A DNA stretch of 64,000 nucleotides from DATFDN01 sp963830565 (lineage in GTDB: Bacteria > Pseudomonadota > Alphaproteobacteria > Acetobacterales > Acetobacteraceae). Below, piece by piece: positions 7,909 to 16,547 of the stretch (its first letter is position 1; each line of letters begins with the position of its first letter). A program made the position numbers and the translations under genes. The stretch spans positions 558,001-622,000 of the forward strand of contig CAWHMO010000010.1 in NCBI GenBank assembly GCA_963830565.1, read 5' to 3'. The notes under the pieces were generated by a model. The model had not been told where the DNA came from. It saw only the letters and a list, made by a program, of their open reading frames with translations, and searched no databases.

Positions 7909-9323
7909 CACGCCACGCCTTCGACCTTGCGGTGATCGGCGCCGGGTCGGCAGGACTGTCGATCACGTCGGTTGCCGCGCAGCTCGGGTTGCGGGTGGCG
8001 CTGATCGAGCGCGGGCGCATGGGAGGCGACTGCCTCAACGTCGGCTGCGTGCCGAGCAAATCGCTGCTCGCCGCTGCCCATGTGGCGGAGGCGGCGCGTG
8101 GGGCGCGGGTTTTCGGCGTGACGCTTGCCGAGCCGATCATCGACTGGGATGCGGTTCGAGCCCATGTCCACGGCGTCATCGCGGCCATCGCGCCGAACGA
8201 CAGCGAGGCCCGGTTTCGTGCCCTGGGCGCCACCGTCCTGCGCGGCGAGGCGCGTTTCGTCGCCGAGGACGCGCTGGAGGTGGACGGCACGCGCCTGTCC
8301 GCCCGGCACATCGTCGTGGCCGCCGGCAGCCGCCCCGCCGTCCCGCCCGTCCCCGGCCTGGACCACGTCGCCTATCTGACCAACGAGACGCTGTTCGAGT
8401 TGACCGAGAAACCGGAGCATCTGCTGATCCTGGGCGGCGGGCCGATCGGCCTGGAGATGGCCGACGCCCATGCCGGCCTGGGCTGCCGCGTGACGATCGT
8501 GGAGGCGGGCCGGATCGCCGGGCATGACGACCCGGAACTGGCGGCGGAGCTGCGGACAGCGCTGACCCAGAGAGGCGTGACCATCCTGGAAGGTGCCGAG
8601 ATCGCCGAGGTGGCGCCCGGCCCGGCTCTGATCCTGCGCGACGGACGCCGCCTCGCCGGCAGCCACCTGCTGGTCGCGGCCGGCCGCCGGCCCAACCTGG
8701 AGGCGCTGGCGCTGGACGCGGGTGGGGTGAAGGCGACCGCTTCCGGGATCGCCACCGATGCCGGCCTGCGCAGCCTGACCAATCGCCGCGTGTTCGCCGC
8801 CGGCGACATCGCCGATCCGCGGTCCATCGGTCCCCGCGCGTTCACCCATGTCGGCACGTATCACGCCGGCATCGTGATCCGCCGCGCGGTGTTCCACCTG
8901 CCGGCGCGGCTCGACTACCGGGCGCTGCCGCGCGTCACCTACACCGACCCCGAGCTGGCCCAGGCCGGGCCGACCGAGGCCGAGGCGCGCGCGGCCGGGC
9001 GGAGCGTATCGGTCCTGCGCTGGCCGATGGCCGAGAACGATCGCGCGCAAACCGAGCGCGACACGAGCGGGCTGGTGAAGCTGGTGGTGGAGCGCGGCCG
9101 TGTGATCGGCGCGGGCATCCTGGCGCGTCATGCCGGAGAGATGATCGGCCAGTGGGCGCTGGCGATTGAGCAGAGGGTGCCGTTGCGGGCGCTGGCCGGG
9201 CTGATCGCGCCCTATCCGACGCGGGCCGAGGCGGGCAAGCGGGCAGCGGGCGCCTATTACGGCGATCGGCTGTTCGCGCCGCGCACGAGACGACTGGTCC
9301 GCGCCTTGGCGTGGCTGCCGTGA
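7881..9323 (+). CDS. FAD-dependent pyridine nucleotide-disulfide oxidoreductase (mercuric-reductase-like)
   Basis: 480 aa. N-terminal FAD site GAGSAG (20-25), redox-active pair CLNVGC (Cys51, Cys56), NAD(P)-binding GGGPIGLEMA near 187, second FAD motif FAAGDIAD, and a dimerisation domain. It belongs to the lipoamide dehydrogenase/mercuric reductase class. The heavy-metal-binding N-terminal domain and the C-terminal Cys pair of MerA are absent, and the catalytic His of the HPT motif is replaced (APYPTRAE has Tyr). So it is neither a classic lipoamide dehydrogenase nor a mercury reductase. Coupled translation with the VTT membrane protein suggests a membrane-linked thiol or quinone redox role. 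The first ATG (7881) was taken; ATG 7887 is also possible. Confidence 0.85.
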   Translation: MAMAAARPVTRHAFDLAVIGAGSAGLSITSVAAQLGLRVALIERGRMGGDCLNVGCVPSKSLLAAAHVAEAARGARVFGVTLAEPIIDWDAVRAHVHGVIAAIAPNDSEARFRALGATVLRGEARFVAEDALEVDGTRLSARHIVVAAGSRPAVPPVPGLDHVAYLTNETLFELTEKPEHLLILGGGPIGLEMADAHAGLGCRVTIVEAGRIAGHDDPELAAELRTALTQRGVTILEGAEIAEVAPGPALILRDGRRLAGSHLLVAAGRRPNLEALALDAGGVKATASGIATDAGLRSLTNRRVFAAGDIADPRSIGPRAFTHVGTYHAGIVIRRAVFHLPARLDYRALPRVTYTDPELAQAGPTEAEARAAGRSVSVLRWPMAENDRAQTERDTSGLVKLVVERGRVIGAGILARHAGEMIGQWALAIEQRVPLRALAGLIAPYPTRAEAGKRAAGAYYGDRLFAPRTRRLVRALAWLP

Positions 9324-9413
9324 GACGTTCCGCGCTGACCCCGGGACGCATTGCCCTGTCCTGTGTGGCGTGCAAATAGCACGGTGTTGCAGCTTCGACA
9401 CGGAGGCCCATCG

Positions 9414-9596
9414 ATGGATGTCCGGGACATGATCCTGTTCGTGCTGGTGATCCTGGTGGCGATTGGTGCGCTGTTCATGATCGATACAGGCGGCGGGTGG
9501 TACGGCCTCGGCATGGCCCTGTTCGCGGTGACGGTGATCGCCGGCTTCTGGCTGATCAAGCGCTATTTCGATCGCAGCAGCACCGGGCGGCACTGA
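9414..9596 (+). CDS. small two-helix membrane protein
   Basis: 60 aa from ATG 9414, preceded by GGAGG at good spacing. An upstream in-frame codon lacks such a site. Two hydrophobic helices (LFVLVILVAIGALFMI and YGLGMALFAVTVIAGFWL) are joined by a glycine-rich turn, with a basic tail (KRYFDRSSTGRH). I do not recognise a family. It ends one base before the methyltransferase start and may be co-transcribed with it. Confidence 0.65.
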   Translation: MDVRDMILFVLVILVAIGALFMIDTGGGWYGLGMALFAVTVIAGFWLIKRYFDRSSTGRH

Positions 9597-9597
9597 C

Positions 9598-10386
9598 ATG
9601 GTCGGGGGCGCCGCCGAGGGGGCGAACTGGGATCCCGAGCAATATCTCCGCTTCGCCGATGAGCGTCTGCGCCCGGCGCTCGATCTACTGGCGCGCGTGG
9701 ACCTGCCCGCGCCGGCGCGCGTGATCGACCTCGGCTGCGGCGCCGGTAATGTCACGGCCTTGCTCGCGCGGCGCTTCCCCAAGGCCGAGGTCACCGGCGT
9801 CGATGCCTCGGAGACCATGCTGGCGAAGGCCCGCACCGTCGCGCCGGGCTGCCGGTTCGTCGCCGCCGATATCGGCACCTGGAATCCGGACGCGCCGCCC
9901 GATCTGATCTACTCGAATGCCGCGCTGCATTGGCTGGGCGGGCACGAGACGCTGTTTCCGCGCCTGTTGTCCCTGCTCGCGCCAGGGGGTGTGCTCGCGG
10001 TGCAGATGCCGGCCATGCACGACGCGCCGCTGCGCCGACTGCAACCCGAAGTGGCCGCTTCCGGTCCCTGGGCGTCGCATCTGCGCGGGATCGGCTCGGC
10101 CCGCGGCCTCCTGGCCCCCGAACGCTATTGGGATTTGCTGCGCCCGCACGCCGCGGCGCTGGAGATGTGGCAGACCATCTACATGCACGCCCTGCAAGGC
10201 GAGGATGCGGTCGGAGAGTGGGCCTCCGGCAGCAGCCTGCGGCCCTTTCTGGACAAGCTTCCTGAAGATCTGCGGTCGGCGTTTCGCGCCGCCTATGCCG
10301 CCGCGTTGCGCCCGCACTACCCGCGCCGGCCCGACGGCACCACCTTGCTGCCCTTCCGGCGGTTGTTCATCGTCGCGCGGCGCTGA
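9598..10386 (+). CDS. tam: trans-aconitate 2-methyltransferase
   Basis: 262 aa. The N-terminus NWDPEQYLRFADERLRPALD and the SAM-binding VIDLGCGAGNVT, followed by SNAALHWLGGHETLFPRLL, are characteristic of Tam. The enzyme methylates trans-aconitate, a spontaneous and inhibitory by-product of cis-aconitate in the citrate cycle, using S-adenosylmethionine in the cytoplasm. Length fits the family (about 250-260). Translation start lies directly after the small membrane protein. Confidence 0.9.
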   Translation: MVGGAAEGANWDPEQYLRFADERLRPALDLLARVDLPAPARVIDLGCGAGNVTALLARRFPKAEVTGVDASETMLAKARTVAPGCRFVAADIGTWNPDAPPDLIYSNAALHWLGGHETLFPRLLSLLAPGGVLAVQMPAMHDAPLRRLQPEVAASGPWASHLRGIGSARGLLAPERYWDLLRPHAAALEMWQTIYMHALQGEDAVGEWASGSSLRPFLDKLPEDLRSAFRAAYAAALRPHYPRRPDGTTLLPFRRLFIVARR

Positions 10387-10401
10387 ACCCCAGGCTCACC
10401 G

Positions 10402-11793
10402 ATGCCGCCGATCGATCACGTCGTCGTCCTGATGATGGAGAACAACTGCTTCGACCGCATGCTCGGCTGCATGGCCGAGGTCCATGCGGGGCTGGACGGC
10501 GTCGATCCGGCGCACCCGCGGTCGAACCCGGACGGAGCCGGCGGCCCGCCGGTGTTCCAGGCCCCCACGCGGACCCGCAACATCGATCGCGACCCCCTGC
10601 ACTACCTGCCCAACTCCCTCGCCCAGCTCGACGGCGGCACCAACGAGGGCTTCCTCGCCGATTTCGTGCGCAACTACCCGAACAGCACGCAAGAGGAACG
10701 GCGGGAGGTGATGGGCTACTTCCCGCGCGGCTTCCTGCCCGGACTGCACACGCTCGCCCAGCACTTCGTGGTCTGCGACCGCTGGTTCGCGTCCTTGCCG
10801 GGTCCGACCTGGATGAACCGACTGTTCGCCCACTCGGGAACTTCGCTCGGCGTCGTCAAGGAGCCGCGGAGCCTGTTTTCCTCGGACCTGCACCTGTTCA
10901 CCGAGCGCACCCTGTACGACGAGCTGTCGGACGCCAGCGTGGCGTGGCGCATCTACTACGGCGACGTGCCGCAATCGCTGGTCATGGTCCATCAATTCAA
11001 GCATCTTGGCAGCTATCGCGGCTACAAGCACTGGCGTGAAGACGTCGCCGCCGGCGATCTGCCCGCCTACACCTTCATCGAGCCGACCTATTTCGGCCCA
11101 AACCAGAACGATCAGCACCCGCCGCACGACGTGATGCGCGGCGACGCCCTGATCGCCGAGGTGTACAATACGCTGCGCGCCAATCCCGGACTGTTTGCCC
11201 GCACGCTGCTGTTCGTGCTGTACGACGAGCATGGCGGCTTCTACGACCACGTCGTGCCGCCGAAGACCGTGGCGCCGGATGATCACACCAAGAACTTCGC
11301 GTTCGACCGCCTCGGTTTCCGGGTGCCTGCGGTGCTGGTCTCGCCGATGCTCGATCCGGGGGTGGTGCATACCGTGTTCGACCACACGAGCCTGCTGCGG
11401 ATGGCCTCCAACCTGTATCAGGGCGTGCAGCCCCTTGGCCGGCGGGCGCGGCAGGCGAACGACCCTCTGGCCTCGCTGACCTGGCGGCAGACGCCGCGCA
11501 CCGACCTCCCCGAGGCGCCGATCGCCCCCGATATCCAGCCCGCGCGCACCATCCTGACCTTGGAAGGCTTCAAGGAATCCCTGTTCGGCCTGACCCATCA
11601 TTTGGAGAGCGAGATCAAGCATCCCGGCCGCCGTGCCGCCCTGATGGCCCGCGCCCACGAGGCGCTCGGCGACGGCATGGCGCAGGCGAAGCTGGCGACC
11701 GACCGCCTGGAGGCGTTCATCGAGGAGGGCATCAGTGCCGGCGGGCTGCTGTCGAGGATCGTGCGGTCGCTGCGGCGGCGCGTGGGGCTGTAG
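10402..11793 (+). CDS. phospholipase C/acid phosphatase-type phosphoesterase
   Basis: 463 aa. It begins almost at the catalytic motif: IDHVVVLMMENNCFDRMLG holds the Glu-Asn metal site of the PI-PLC-C1/AcpA phosphoesterase family. Further conserved segments are DRWFASLPGPTWMNRLF, HPPHDVMRGDALIAEVYN and VLYDEHGGFYDHV with Asp/His ligands. Relatives cleave phosphatidylcholine or other phosphate esters outside the cytoplasm, but no signal peptide is visible here, so the protein as read would stay inside or use another route. The C-terminal 90 residues are helical and have no evident role. Sixteen bases separate it from tam. Confidence 0.85.
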   Translation: MPPIDHVVVLMMENNCFDRMLGCMAEVHAGLDGVDPAHPRSNPDGAGGPPVFQAPTRTRNIDRDPLHYLPNSLAQLDGGTNEGFLADFVRNYPNSTQEERREVMGYFPRGFLPGLHTLAQHFVVCDRWFASLPGPTWMNRLFAHSGTSLGVVKEPRSLFSSDLHLFTERTLYDELSDASVAWRIYYGDVPQSLVMVHQFKHLGSYRGYKHWREDVAAGDLPAYTFIEPTYFGPNQNDQHPPHDVMRGDALIAEVYNTLRANPGLFARTLLFVLYDEHGGFYDHVVPPKTVAPDDHTKNFAFDRLGFRVPAVLVSPMLDPGVVHTVFDHTSLLRMASNLYQGVQPLGRRARQANDPLASLTWRQTPRTDLPEAPIAPDIQPARTILTLEGFKESLFGLTHHLESEIKHPGRRAALMARAHEALGDGMAQAKLATDRLEAFIEEGISAGGLLSRIVRSLRRRVGL

Positions 11794-11823
11794 CCGCCGC
11801 CGAGCCGGGCGCGCGAGCGGCGT

Positions 11824-12321
11824 TCAGCCGCTCCCGGCGCGCGGCAGCGCTCGCAGCGGCAGTCGCGCTGTGTCCTTCAGCCGTTCGAGCACGATCGACG
11901 AGCGGACGCGCGCGACGCTTTCGTGCCGCAGCAGGACATCGTTCACCAGAGCCGAGAGATCCTTCAGGTCCGGGACCACGGCCTTGAGCACGTAGTCGGC
12001 GTCGCCGCTCATGGCGTAGGCCTCCTGCACCTCGTCCACACGGGCGACGAGCGTGCGGAAGTTCCGCGCGTTGTCGTCGCTGTGCGTTGCGAGAGTCACC
12101 TGGATGAAGACGAGCAGTCGGAAGCCCAGCGCCTCGGCCGCGAGTTCGGCCCGGTAGCCGCGAATCAGGCCCGCGGCCTCCAGGGCCGCGCGGCGGCGCG
12201 AGCATTGGGAAGGCGAGAGCCCGATGCGCTCGCCGATCTCCTGGTTCGTCAGCCTGCCGTTGTCCTGCAACGCCGCGAGCAGGCGGAGGTCGAAGCCGTC
12301 GAGGTTGGCCGTTCCGTGCAT
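11824..12321 (-). CDS. Lrp/AsnC family transcriptional regulator
   Basis: 165 aa from ATG 12321; a longer in-frame start upstream would add a Cys-rich stretch unlike the family. The N-terminal winged helix-turn-helix reads LDGFDLRLLAALQDNGRLTNQEIGERIGLSPSQCSRR; the C-terminal RAM domain (YAMSGDADYVLKAVVPDL) binds amino acid effectors. It is divergent from hppD with 115 bases between, so it very likely controls the aromatic amino acid genes to its right in response to tyrosine, phenylalanine or a keto acid. That regulatory role is inferred from position. Confidence 0.92.
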   Translation of the reverse strand: MHGTANLDGFDLRLLAALQDNGRLTNQEIGERIGLSPSQCSRRRAALEAAGLIRGYRAELAAEALGFRLLVFIQVTLATHSDDNARNFRTLVARVDEVQEAYAMSGDADYVLKAVVPDLKDLSALVNDVLLRHESVARVRSSIVLERLKDTARLPLRALPRAGSG

Positions 12322-12436
12322 GGATCGCCGCTCCGACGCACAAGGCGTGTGAAACCAGCAGCAAACCGCTGCATTTCGCACACCCTTTGCAAGCGTCCGA
12401 GCCTACTCCTCTTGCAGACAAAGGAGGAAGGTTCAG
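12322..12436. promoter_or_regulatory. intergenic control region between the Lrp-type regulator and hppD
   Basis: This 115-base gap separates divergent genes and should carry the regulator's binding sites. AT-richer half-sites stand out: TTTGCAAGCG and, about 20 bases on, CTTGCAGACAAAGG. The phasing of the TTGCA repeats (about two helical turns) suits an Lrp-type octamer. AAGGAGGAAGG at about 12419-12430 is a strong ribosome binding site for hppD. Binding itself is inferred. Confidence 0.4.
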
Positions 12437-13570
12437 ATGGGTCCATTCCCGCACGATGCGCCGGCAGCCCAGATCACGCCGCACAACCCGATGGGCACCG
12501 ACGGGTTCGCTTTCGTCGAATACGCCCACCCGGAGCCGGACAAGCTGCACGCGCTGTTCCGCCTGATGGGCTTCGTGCCGGTGGCGAAGCACCGGACGAA
12601 GGCGATCACGGTCTATCGCCAGGGCGACGTGGATTACCTGGTCAACGAGGAGCCCGGCACCCACGCCGCGAACTTCACGGCCGCCCACGGCCCCTGCGCG
12701 GCCTCGATGGGTTTCCGCGTGGTCGATGCAGGGCACGCCTATCGCCGCGCCCTGGAGCTTGGCGCCGAGCCGGCGGACCCGGCCGAGGGCAGCCCGACGC
12801 TCGCCGTCCCGGCGCTCAAGGGCATCGGCGGCAGCCTGCTCTATCTCGTGGACCGCTACGGCGCGAAGGGCTCCGTGTACGAAGAGGACTTCGAATGGAT
12901 CGGTGATCGGGACCCCAGGCCGGAAGGCAGCGGCCTCTACTACCTCGACCACCTGACGCATAACGTGGGCCGCGGCCGGATGGACTTCTGGTCCGGGTTC
13001 TACGAGCGCCTCTTCAACTTCCGCGAGATCCGCTACTTCGACATCAAGGGCGAATACACCGGCCTGTTCTCCCGCGCGCTGACCAGCCCCGACGGCAAGA
13101 TCCGCATTCCGATCAACGAATCGGCCGACGAGAACAGCCAGATCGAGGAATACCTGCGGGCCTACAAGGGAGAAGGCATCCAGCACGTCGCCTGCGGCTG
13201 CCGCGACATCCACGCCACGATCGAGGGCCTGCGCGCGGCCGGGCTCGCGTTCATGCCCGCCCCGCCCGCCACCTATTACGAGCGCGTGGACCAGCGTGTG
13301 CCGGGGCACGGCGAGGATCTCGCCCGGCTGCGGCGCAATGGCATCCTGATCGACGGCGAGGGTGCGGTCGCCTTGGGCGAGAAGGAGGGTCGCATGACCA
13401 AGGTCCTGCTGCAGATCTTCTCGGCCACCGTGGTCGGCCCGATCTTCTTCGAATTCATCCAGCGCAAGGGCGACGAGGGCTTCGGCGAGGGCAATTTCCG
13501 CGCCCTCTTCGTCTCCATCGAGGAAGACCAGCTCCGCCGCGGCGTGCTGCGCGCCAGCGCGGCGCAGTAG
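12437..13570 (+). CDS. hppD: 4-hydroxyphenylpyruvate dioxygenase
   Basis: 377 aa, family length. It turns 4-hydroxyphenylpyruvate into homogentisate, the second step of tyrosine breakdown, using non-haem iron. Two vicinal-oxygen-chelate halves are visible. The iron ligands are in YYLDHLTHNV (first His), GIQHVACGC (second His) and PIFFEFIQRKG (Glu), all present. The product of this gene feeds the homogentisate dioxygenase encoded 3 kb downstream. Expression is probably under the divergent Lrp-type regulator. Confidence 0.97.
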   Translation: MGPFPHDAPAAQITPHNPMGTDGFAFVEYAHPEPDKLHALFRLMGFVPVAKHRTKAITVYRQGDVDYLVNEEPGTHAANFTAAHGPCAASMGFRVVDAGHAYRRALELGAEPADPAEGSPTLAVPALKGIGGSLLYLVDRYGAKGSVYEEDFEWIGDRDPRPEGSGLYYLDHLTHNVGRGRMDFWSGFYERLFNFREIRYFDIKGEYTGLFSRALTSPDGKIRIPINESADENSQIEEYLRAYKGEGIQHVACGCRDIHATIEGLRAAGLAFMPAPPATYYERVDQRVPGHGEDLARLRRNGILIDGEGAVALGEKEGRMTKVLLQIFSATVVGPIFFEFIQRKGDEGFGEGNFRALFVSIEEDQLRRGVLRASAAQ

Positions 13571-13583
13571 CGGCCTCTGCTTC

Positions 13584-13664
13584 GACCCCTCCCCAACCCC
13601 CTCCCACAAGGGGAGGGGAGCTTCCTACGCCTCCCCTTGTGGGAGGGGGCCGGGGGGAGGGGTC
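13584..13664. repeat. long GC-rich palindrome (REP-like, possible attenuator)
   Basis: Two arms of about 32 bases (GACCCCTCCCC..CCCTCCCACAAGGGG and its complement) flank a loop GGAGCTTCCTACG. CCCTCCCACAAGGGGAGGGG-type palindromes are common dispersed elements in alphaproteobacterial genomes. Between hppD and the permease it could terminate or attenuate transcription, or protect the hppD mRNA 3' end. A second copy was not seen in this window. Confidence 0.75.
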
Positions 13665-13704
13665 CAGCGCAGCATGCGCTCACAAAGCGATACCGGAGGA
13701 AACC

Positions 13705-15153
13705 ATGCCAAGCGACTTGACACTCTCGATGCACCATTCGCCCCCGGCTGCCGAGCGACGAGAGGCGCCATCCGATGCCGAGCCGCAGGAATTCGCTCGC
13801 GGCCTCGCCAATCGGCACATCCAGCTCATTGCCCTTGGCGGGTCCATTGGCGTCGGGCTGTTTCTCGGCTCGGCGCAGGCGATCCACCGCGCCGGTCCTG
13901 GCCTGCTCCTGGGCTACGCGCTCGGCGGACTTGCCGTCTTCCTCGTGGCCCGCGCCCTCGGCGAGCTGTTGCTCTATCGGCCCGTCGCGGGTTCCTTCGC
14001 CACCTACGCCGAGGAGTTCATCGGCCCCTGGGCCGGCTTCGTGACCGGCTGGTCGTTCTGGTTCCTCTGGGTGGTGGTCGGCATCGCCGAAATCACCGCG
14101 GTCGGCATCTACGTGCAGTACCGGTTTCCCCAGGTGCCGCAGTGGCTCCCGGCGCTGGCCACGCTCGCCGCCCTGTCGGTGGTCAACCTGCTCGCGGTGA
14201 GGTTCTTCGGCGAGTTCGAGTTCTGGTTCGCGCTGATCAAGGTGGTCACCGTAGTAGCGCTGATCCTTTTCGGCGTGGCGGCGCTGCTGTTCGGCCTTGG
14301 CGGTGCGATCGGGCGGTCAGCCAGCATCTCCAACCTTTGGGCGCATGGCGGCTTCCTCCCGCATGGCCTGCTCGGAGTGGTCCTGGCGCTGCCGATCGCC
14401 ACCTTCGCCTTCGGCGGCATCGAGCTGATCGGCGTGACCGCGGGCGAGGCGCGCGATCCGGCCCGGACCTTGCCCCGCGCCATCAACGGCGTGGTCTGGC
14501 GTATCCTGATCTTCTACATCGGCGCGATGGCGGTGATCATGTCGCTCGTCGCCTGGGACCAGTTGTCGGTCAACGCCAGCCCCTTTGTCCTGGTGTTCGA
14601 CCATTTCGGCATCCCCGCCGCCGCGGCAATCGTCAACTTCGTCGTCATCACCGCCGCCGCGTCCGCCTGCAACAGCGGCATCTTCAGCACCGGGCGGATG
14701 CTCCACACTCTCGCGCATGCCGGCCAGGCACCGCGCGTCTTCGGTCAGGTCAGCCGTCAACGGGTACCGGCCAAGGCCGTGGCAGCGTCGACATCGCTCA
14801 TGCTCACCGGCGTGGTGCTCAACTACCTCGCTCCGCAACAGGTGTTCGTCTACATCATCAGCGTCGTGCTGGTGATCCAGCTCTGGACCTGGAGCACGAT
14901 CATCGCGGCCCATCTCGGCTATCGCAGGGCCGTCCGGCAGGGCCGGGTGCGGACGAGCGCCTACCGCATGCCCGGAGCGCCGTACACGAACTATCTCGCG
15001 CTGACCTTCTTCGCGCTCGTCGCCGTGCTGCTCGCCTTCGATGCGGAGACCCGCATCGCCCTCTACGTCGCCCCTGCCTGGTTCGCGATCCTCGCGGCCG
15101 GCTACGCCGTGACCAAGCGGCGCCGCGCCGCGCAAGCCGCTTCCCTGGCCTGA
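13705..15153 (+). CDS. APC-family amino acid permease, probably for aromatic amino acids
   Basis: 482 aa from ATG 13705, with GGAGG five bases before it. About twelve membrane helices. The first, IQLIALGGSIGVGLFLGSAQAI, has the GSIGVGLFLG motif of the amino acid transporter (AAT) subfamily (AroP, PheP, CycA, GabP). FGGIELIGVTAGEARDP and ACNSGIFSTGRML are further family marks. It would import an amino acid with protons across the inner membrane. Placement between hppD and the amino acid dehydrogenase favours Phe/Tyr as substrate; the sequence alone does not fix this. Confidence 0.88.
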   Translation: MPSDLTLSMHHSPPAAERREAPSDAEPQEFARGLANRHIQLIALGGSIGVGLFLGSAQAIHRAGPGLLLGYALGGLAVFLVARALGELLLYRPVAGSFATYAEEFIGPWAGFVTGWSFWFLWVVVGIAEITAVGIYVQYRFPQVPQWLPALATLAALSVVNLLAVRFFGEFEFWFALIKVVTVVALILFGVAALLFGLGGAIGRSASISNLWAHGGFLPHGLLGVVLALPIATFAFGGIELIGVTAGEARDPARTLPRAINGVVWRILIFYIGAMAVIMSLVAWDQLSVNASPFVLVFDHFGIPAAAAIVNFVVITAAASACNSGIFSTGRMLHTLAHAGQAPRVFGQVSRQRVPAKAVAASTSLMLTGVVLNYLAPQQVFVYIISVVLVIQLWTWSTIIAAHLGYRRAVRQGRVRTSAYRMPGAPYTNYLALTFFALVAVLLAFDAETRIALYVAPAWFAILAAGYAVTKRRRAAQAASLA

Positions 15154-15189
15154 ACCAACCCTCACTCGCAATTCAAGGAGACACCGACA

Positions 15190-16470
15190 ATGCTTGACAC
15201 AACGCTCCGCATGAATGACGCCGCCGGCGAGCAAGCAGCGACGCTGCGCGACTTGCTCCCCGCCTTCGAGCGCAAGGCACCGGAGATCGTCTTCGAATGG
15301 ACGGATTCCGAGACCGGCGCGAAGGGTTGGGCAGTCATCAACTCGCTGCGCGGCGGCGCGGCCGGCGGCGGCACAAGGATGCGCGCCGGGCTGGACCGGC
15401 GCGAGGTGGAATCCCTCGCCAAGACCATGGAGGTGAAGTTCACCGTCTCCGGGCCGCCGATCGGAGGCGCCAAGTCCGGCATCTGCTTCGACCCGGCCGA
15501 TCCGCGGCGCGAGGAGGTGCTGCGCCGGTGGTTCCGCGCGGTCGCGCCGCTGCTGAAGACCTACTACGGCACTGGCGGCGACCTGAACGTGGACGAGTTG
15601 CACGACGTGATCCCGCTCACCGAGCGTCACGGACTGTGGCATCCCCAGGAAGGTGTCGTCGTCGGCCACTTCCGGCCGACCGCAAGCGAGCTGATCCAGA
15701 AGGTGGGCCAGCTGCGCCTCGGGGTCGCCAAACCCGTCGAGAACCCACGCTTTACACCCGCGACGGGCCGTAAATACACGGTCGCGGATCTCATCACCGG
15801 CTGGGGCGTCGCCGAGTCGGTGCGCCACACCTGTGACCTCTATGGCGGCAAGCTCGCCGGCAAGCGGGTCGTGGTGCAAGGCTGGGGCAATGTCGGATCG
15901 GCGGCGGCCTACTACCTGACCCAGGCGGGCGCGCGGATCGTCGGCATCATCGACCGCGCGGGCGGGCTGCTCGCGCCGCAGGGGCTCGACGCCGAGGAAG
16001 TCCGACGGCTGTTCCTGGACAAGGACGGGAACCGACTGGTCGCCGCCGATCTGGTCCCGTTCGCGCGGGCCAACGAAGAGGTCTGGGACATTGGCGCCGA
16101 AATCTTCCTGCCCTGCGCAGCCTCGCGTCTCGTCACGCGCGGGCAGATCGACCGGCTGATCGCGGGCGGGCTCGAGGTGGTGTCGAGCGGCGCGAACGTT
16201 CCCTTCGCCGATCCGGAGATCTTCTACGGGGCGATCTACGAATACGCCGACGGCCAAGTTGCCGTGATCCCCGATTTCATAGCCAATTGCGGGATGGCTC
16301 GCGCTTTCGCCTTCCTGATGCAGGGCGGCGCCGAGGTCTCGGACGACGCCATCTTCGCCGATGTGTCGGAAACCGTGCGCGGAGCGCTCGCGGAATGCCG
16401 CGACCAATCGGCCAGCCGCACCGGGATCGCCCGCACCGCCCTCGAGATCGCCCTGCGGCAGCTCGTGTGA
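15190..16470 (+). CDS. Glu/Leu/Phe/Val dehydrogenase
   Basis: 426 aa. N-terminal dimerisation/substrate domain with GGAAGGGTRM and the catalytic-lysine region MEVKFTVSGPPIGGAKSGI; NAD-binding domain with VVVQGWGNVGSAAAYYL near residue 220. The enzyme removes the amino group of an amino acid to give a 2-keto acid. In this operon a role on phenylalanine or tyrosine, feeding arylpyruvate to HppD, is attractive. GGAKSGI differs from both GGAKGGI of glutamate and GGGKAVI of leucine dehydrogenases, so I do not assign the substrate. It lies 36 bases after the permease. Confidence 0.87.
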   Translation: MLDTTLRMNDAAGEQAATLRDLLPAFERKAPEIVFEWTDSETGAKGWAVINSLRGGAAGGGTRMRAGLDRREVESLAKTMEVKFTVSGPPIGGAKSGICFDPADPRREEVLRRWFRAVAPLLKTYYGTGGDLNVDELHDVIPLTERHGLWHPQEGVVVGHFRPTASELIQKVGQLRLGVAKPVENPRFTPATGRKYTVADLITGWGVAESVRHTCDLYGGKLAGKRVVVQGWGNVGSAAAYYLTQAGARIVGIIDRAGGLLAPQGLDAEEVRRLFLDKDGNRLVAADLVPFARANEEVWDIGAEIFLPCAASRLVTRGQIDRLIAGGLEVVSSGANVPFADPEIFYGAIYEYADGQVAVIPDFIANCGMARAFAFLMQGGAEVSDDAIFADVSETVRGALAECRDQSASRTGIARTALEIALRQLV

Positions 16471-16547
16471 CGAAGGCATTGGCGCCAGTCTGATGAAACC
16501 GGCTGGGTGGCAAGTGTCCGCCACGGCTAGGCAGCAGGAGCAGAACC

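Noticed and set aside
7881..9323. Mercuric reductase (merA)
   Set aside because: No N-terminal metal-binding domain, no C-terminal Cys pair and no mer genes nearby.
7620..9878. Antisense open frame of 752 codons
   Set aside because: It lies opposite the flavin reductase gene, is Arg/Gln/His-rich and has no family features; high GC keeps the frame open by chance.
11732..13609. Antisense frame of 625 codons across hppD
   Set aside because: Covers the well-supported hppD gene on the other strand; no recognised domain.
14317..16524. Antisense frame of 735 codons
   Set aside because: Opposite the permease and the amino acid dehydrogenase; shadow frame only.
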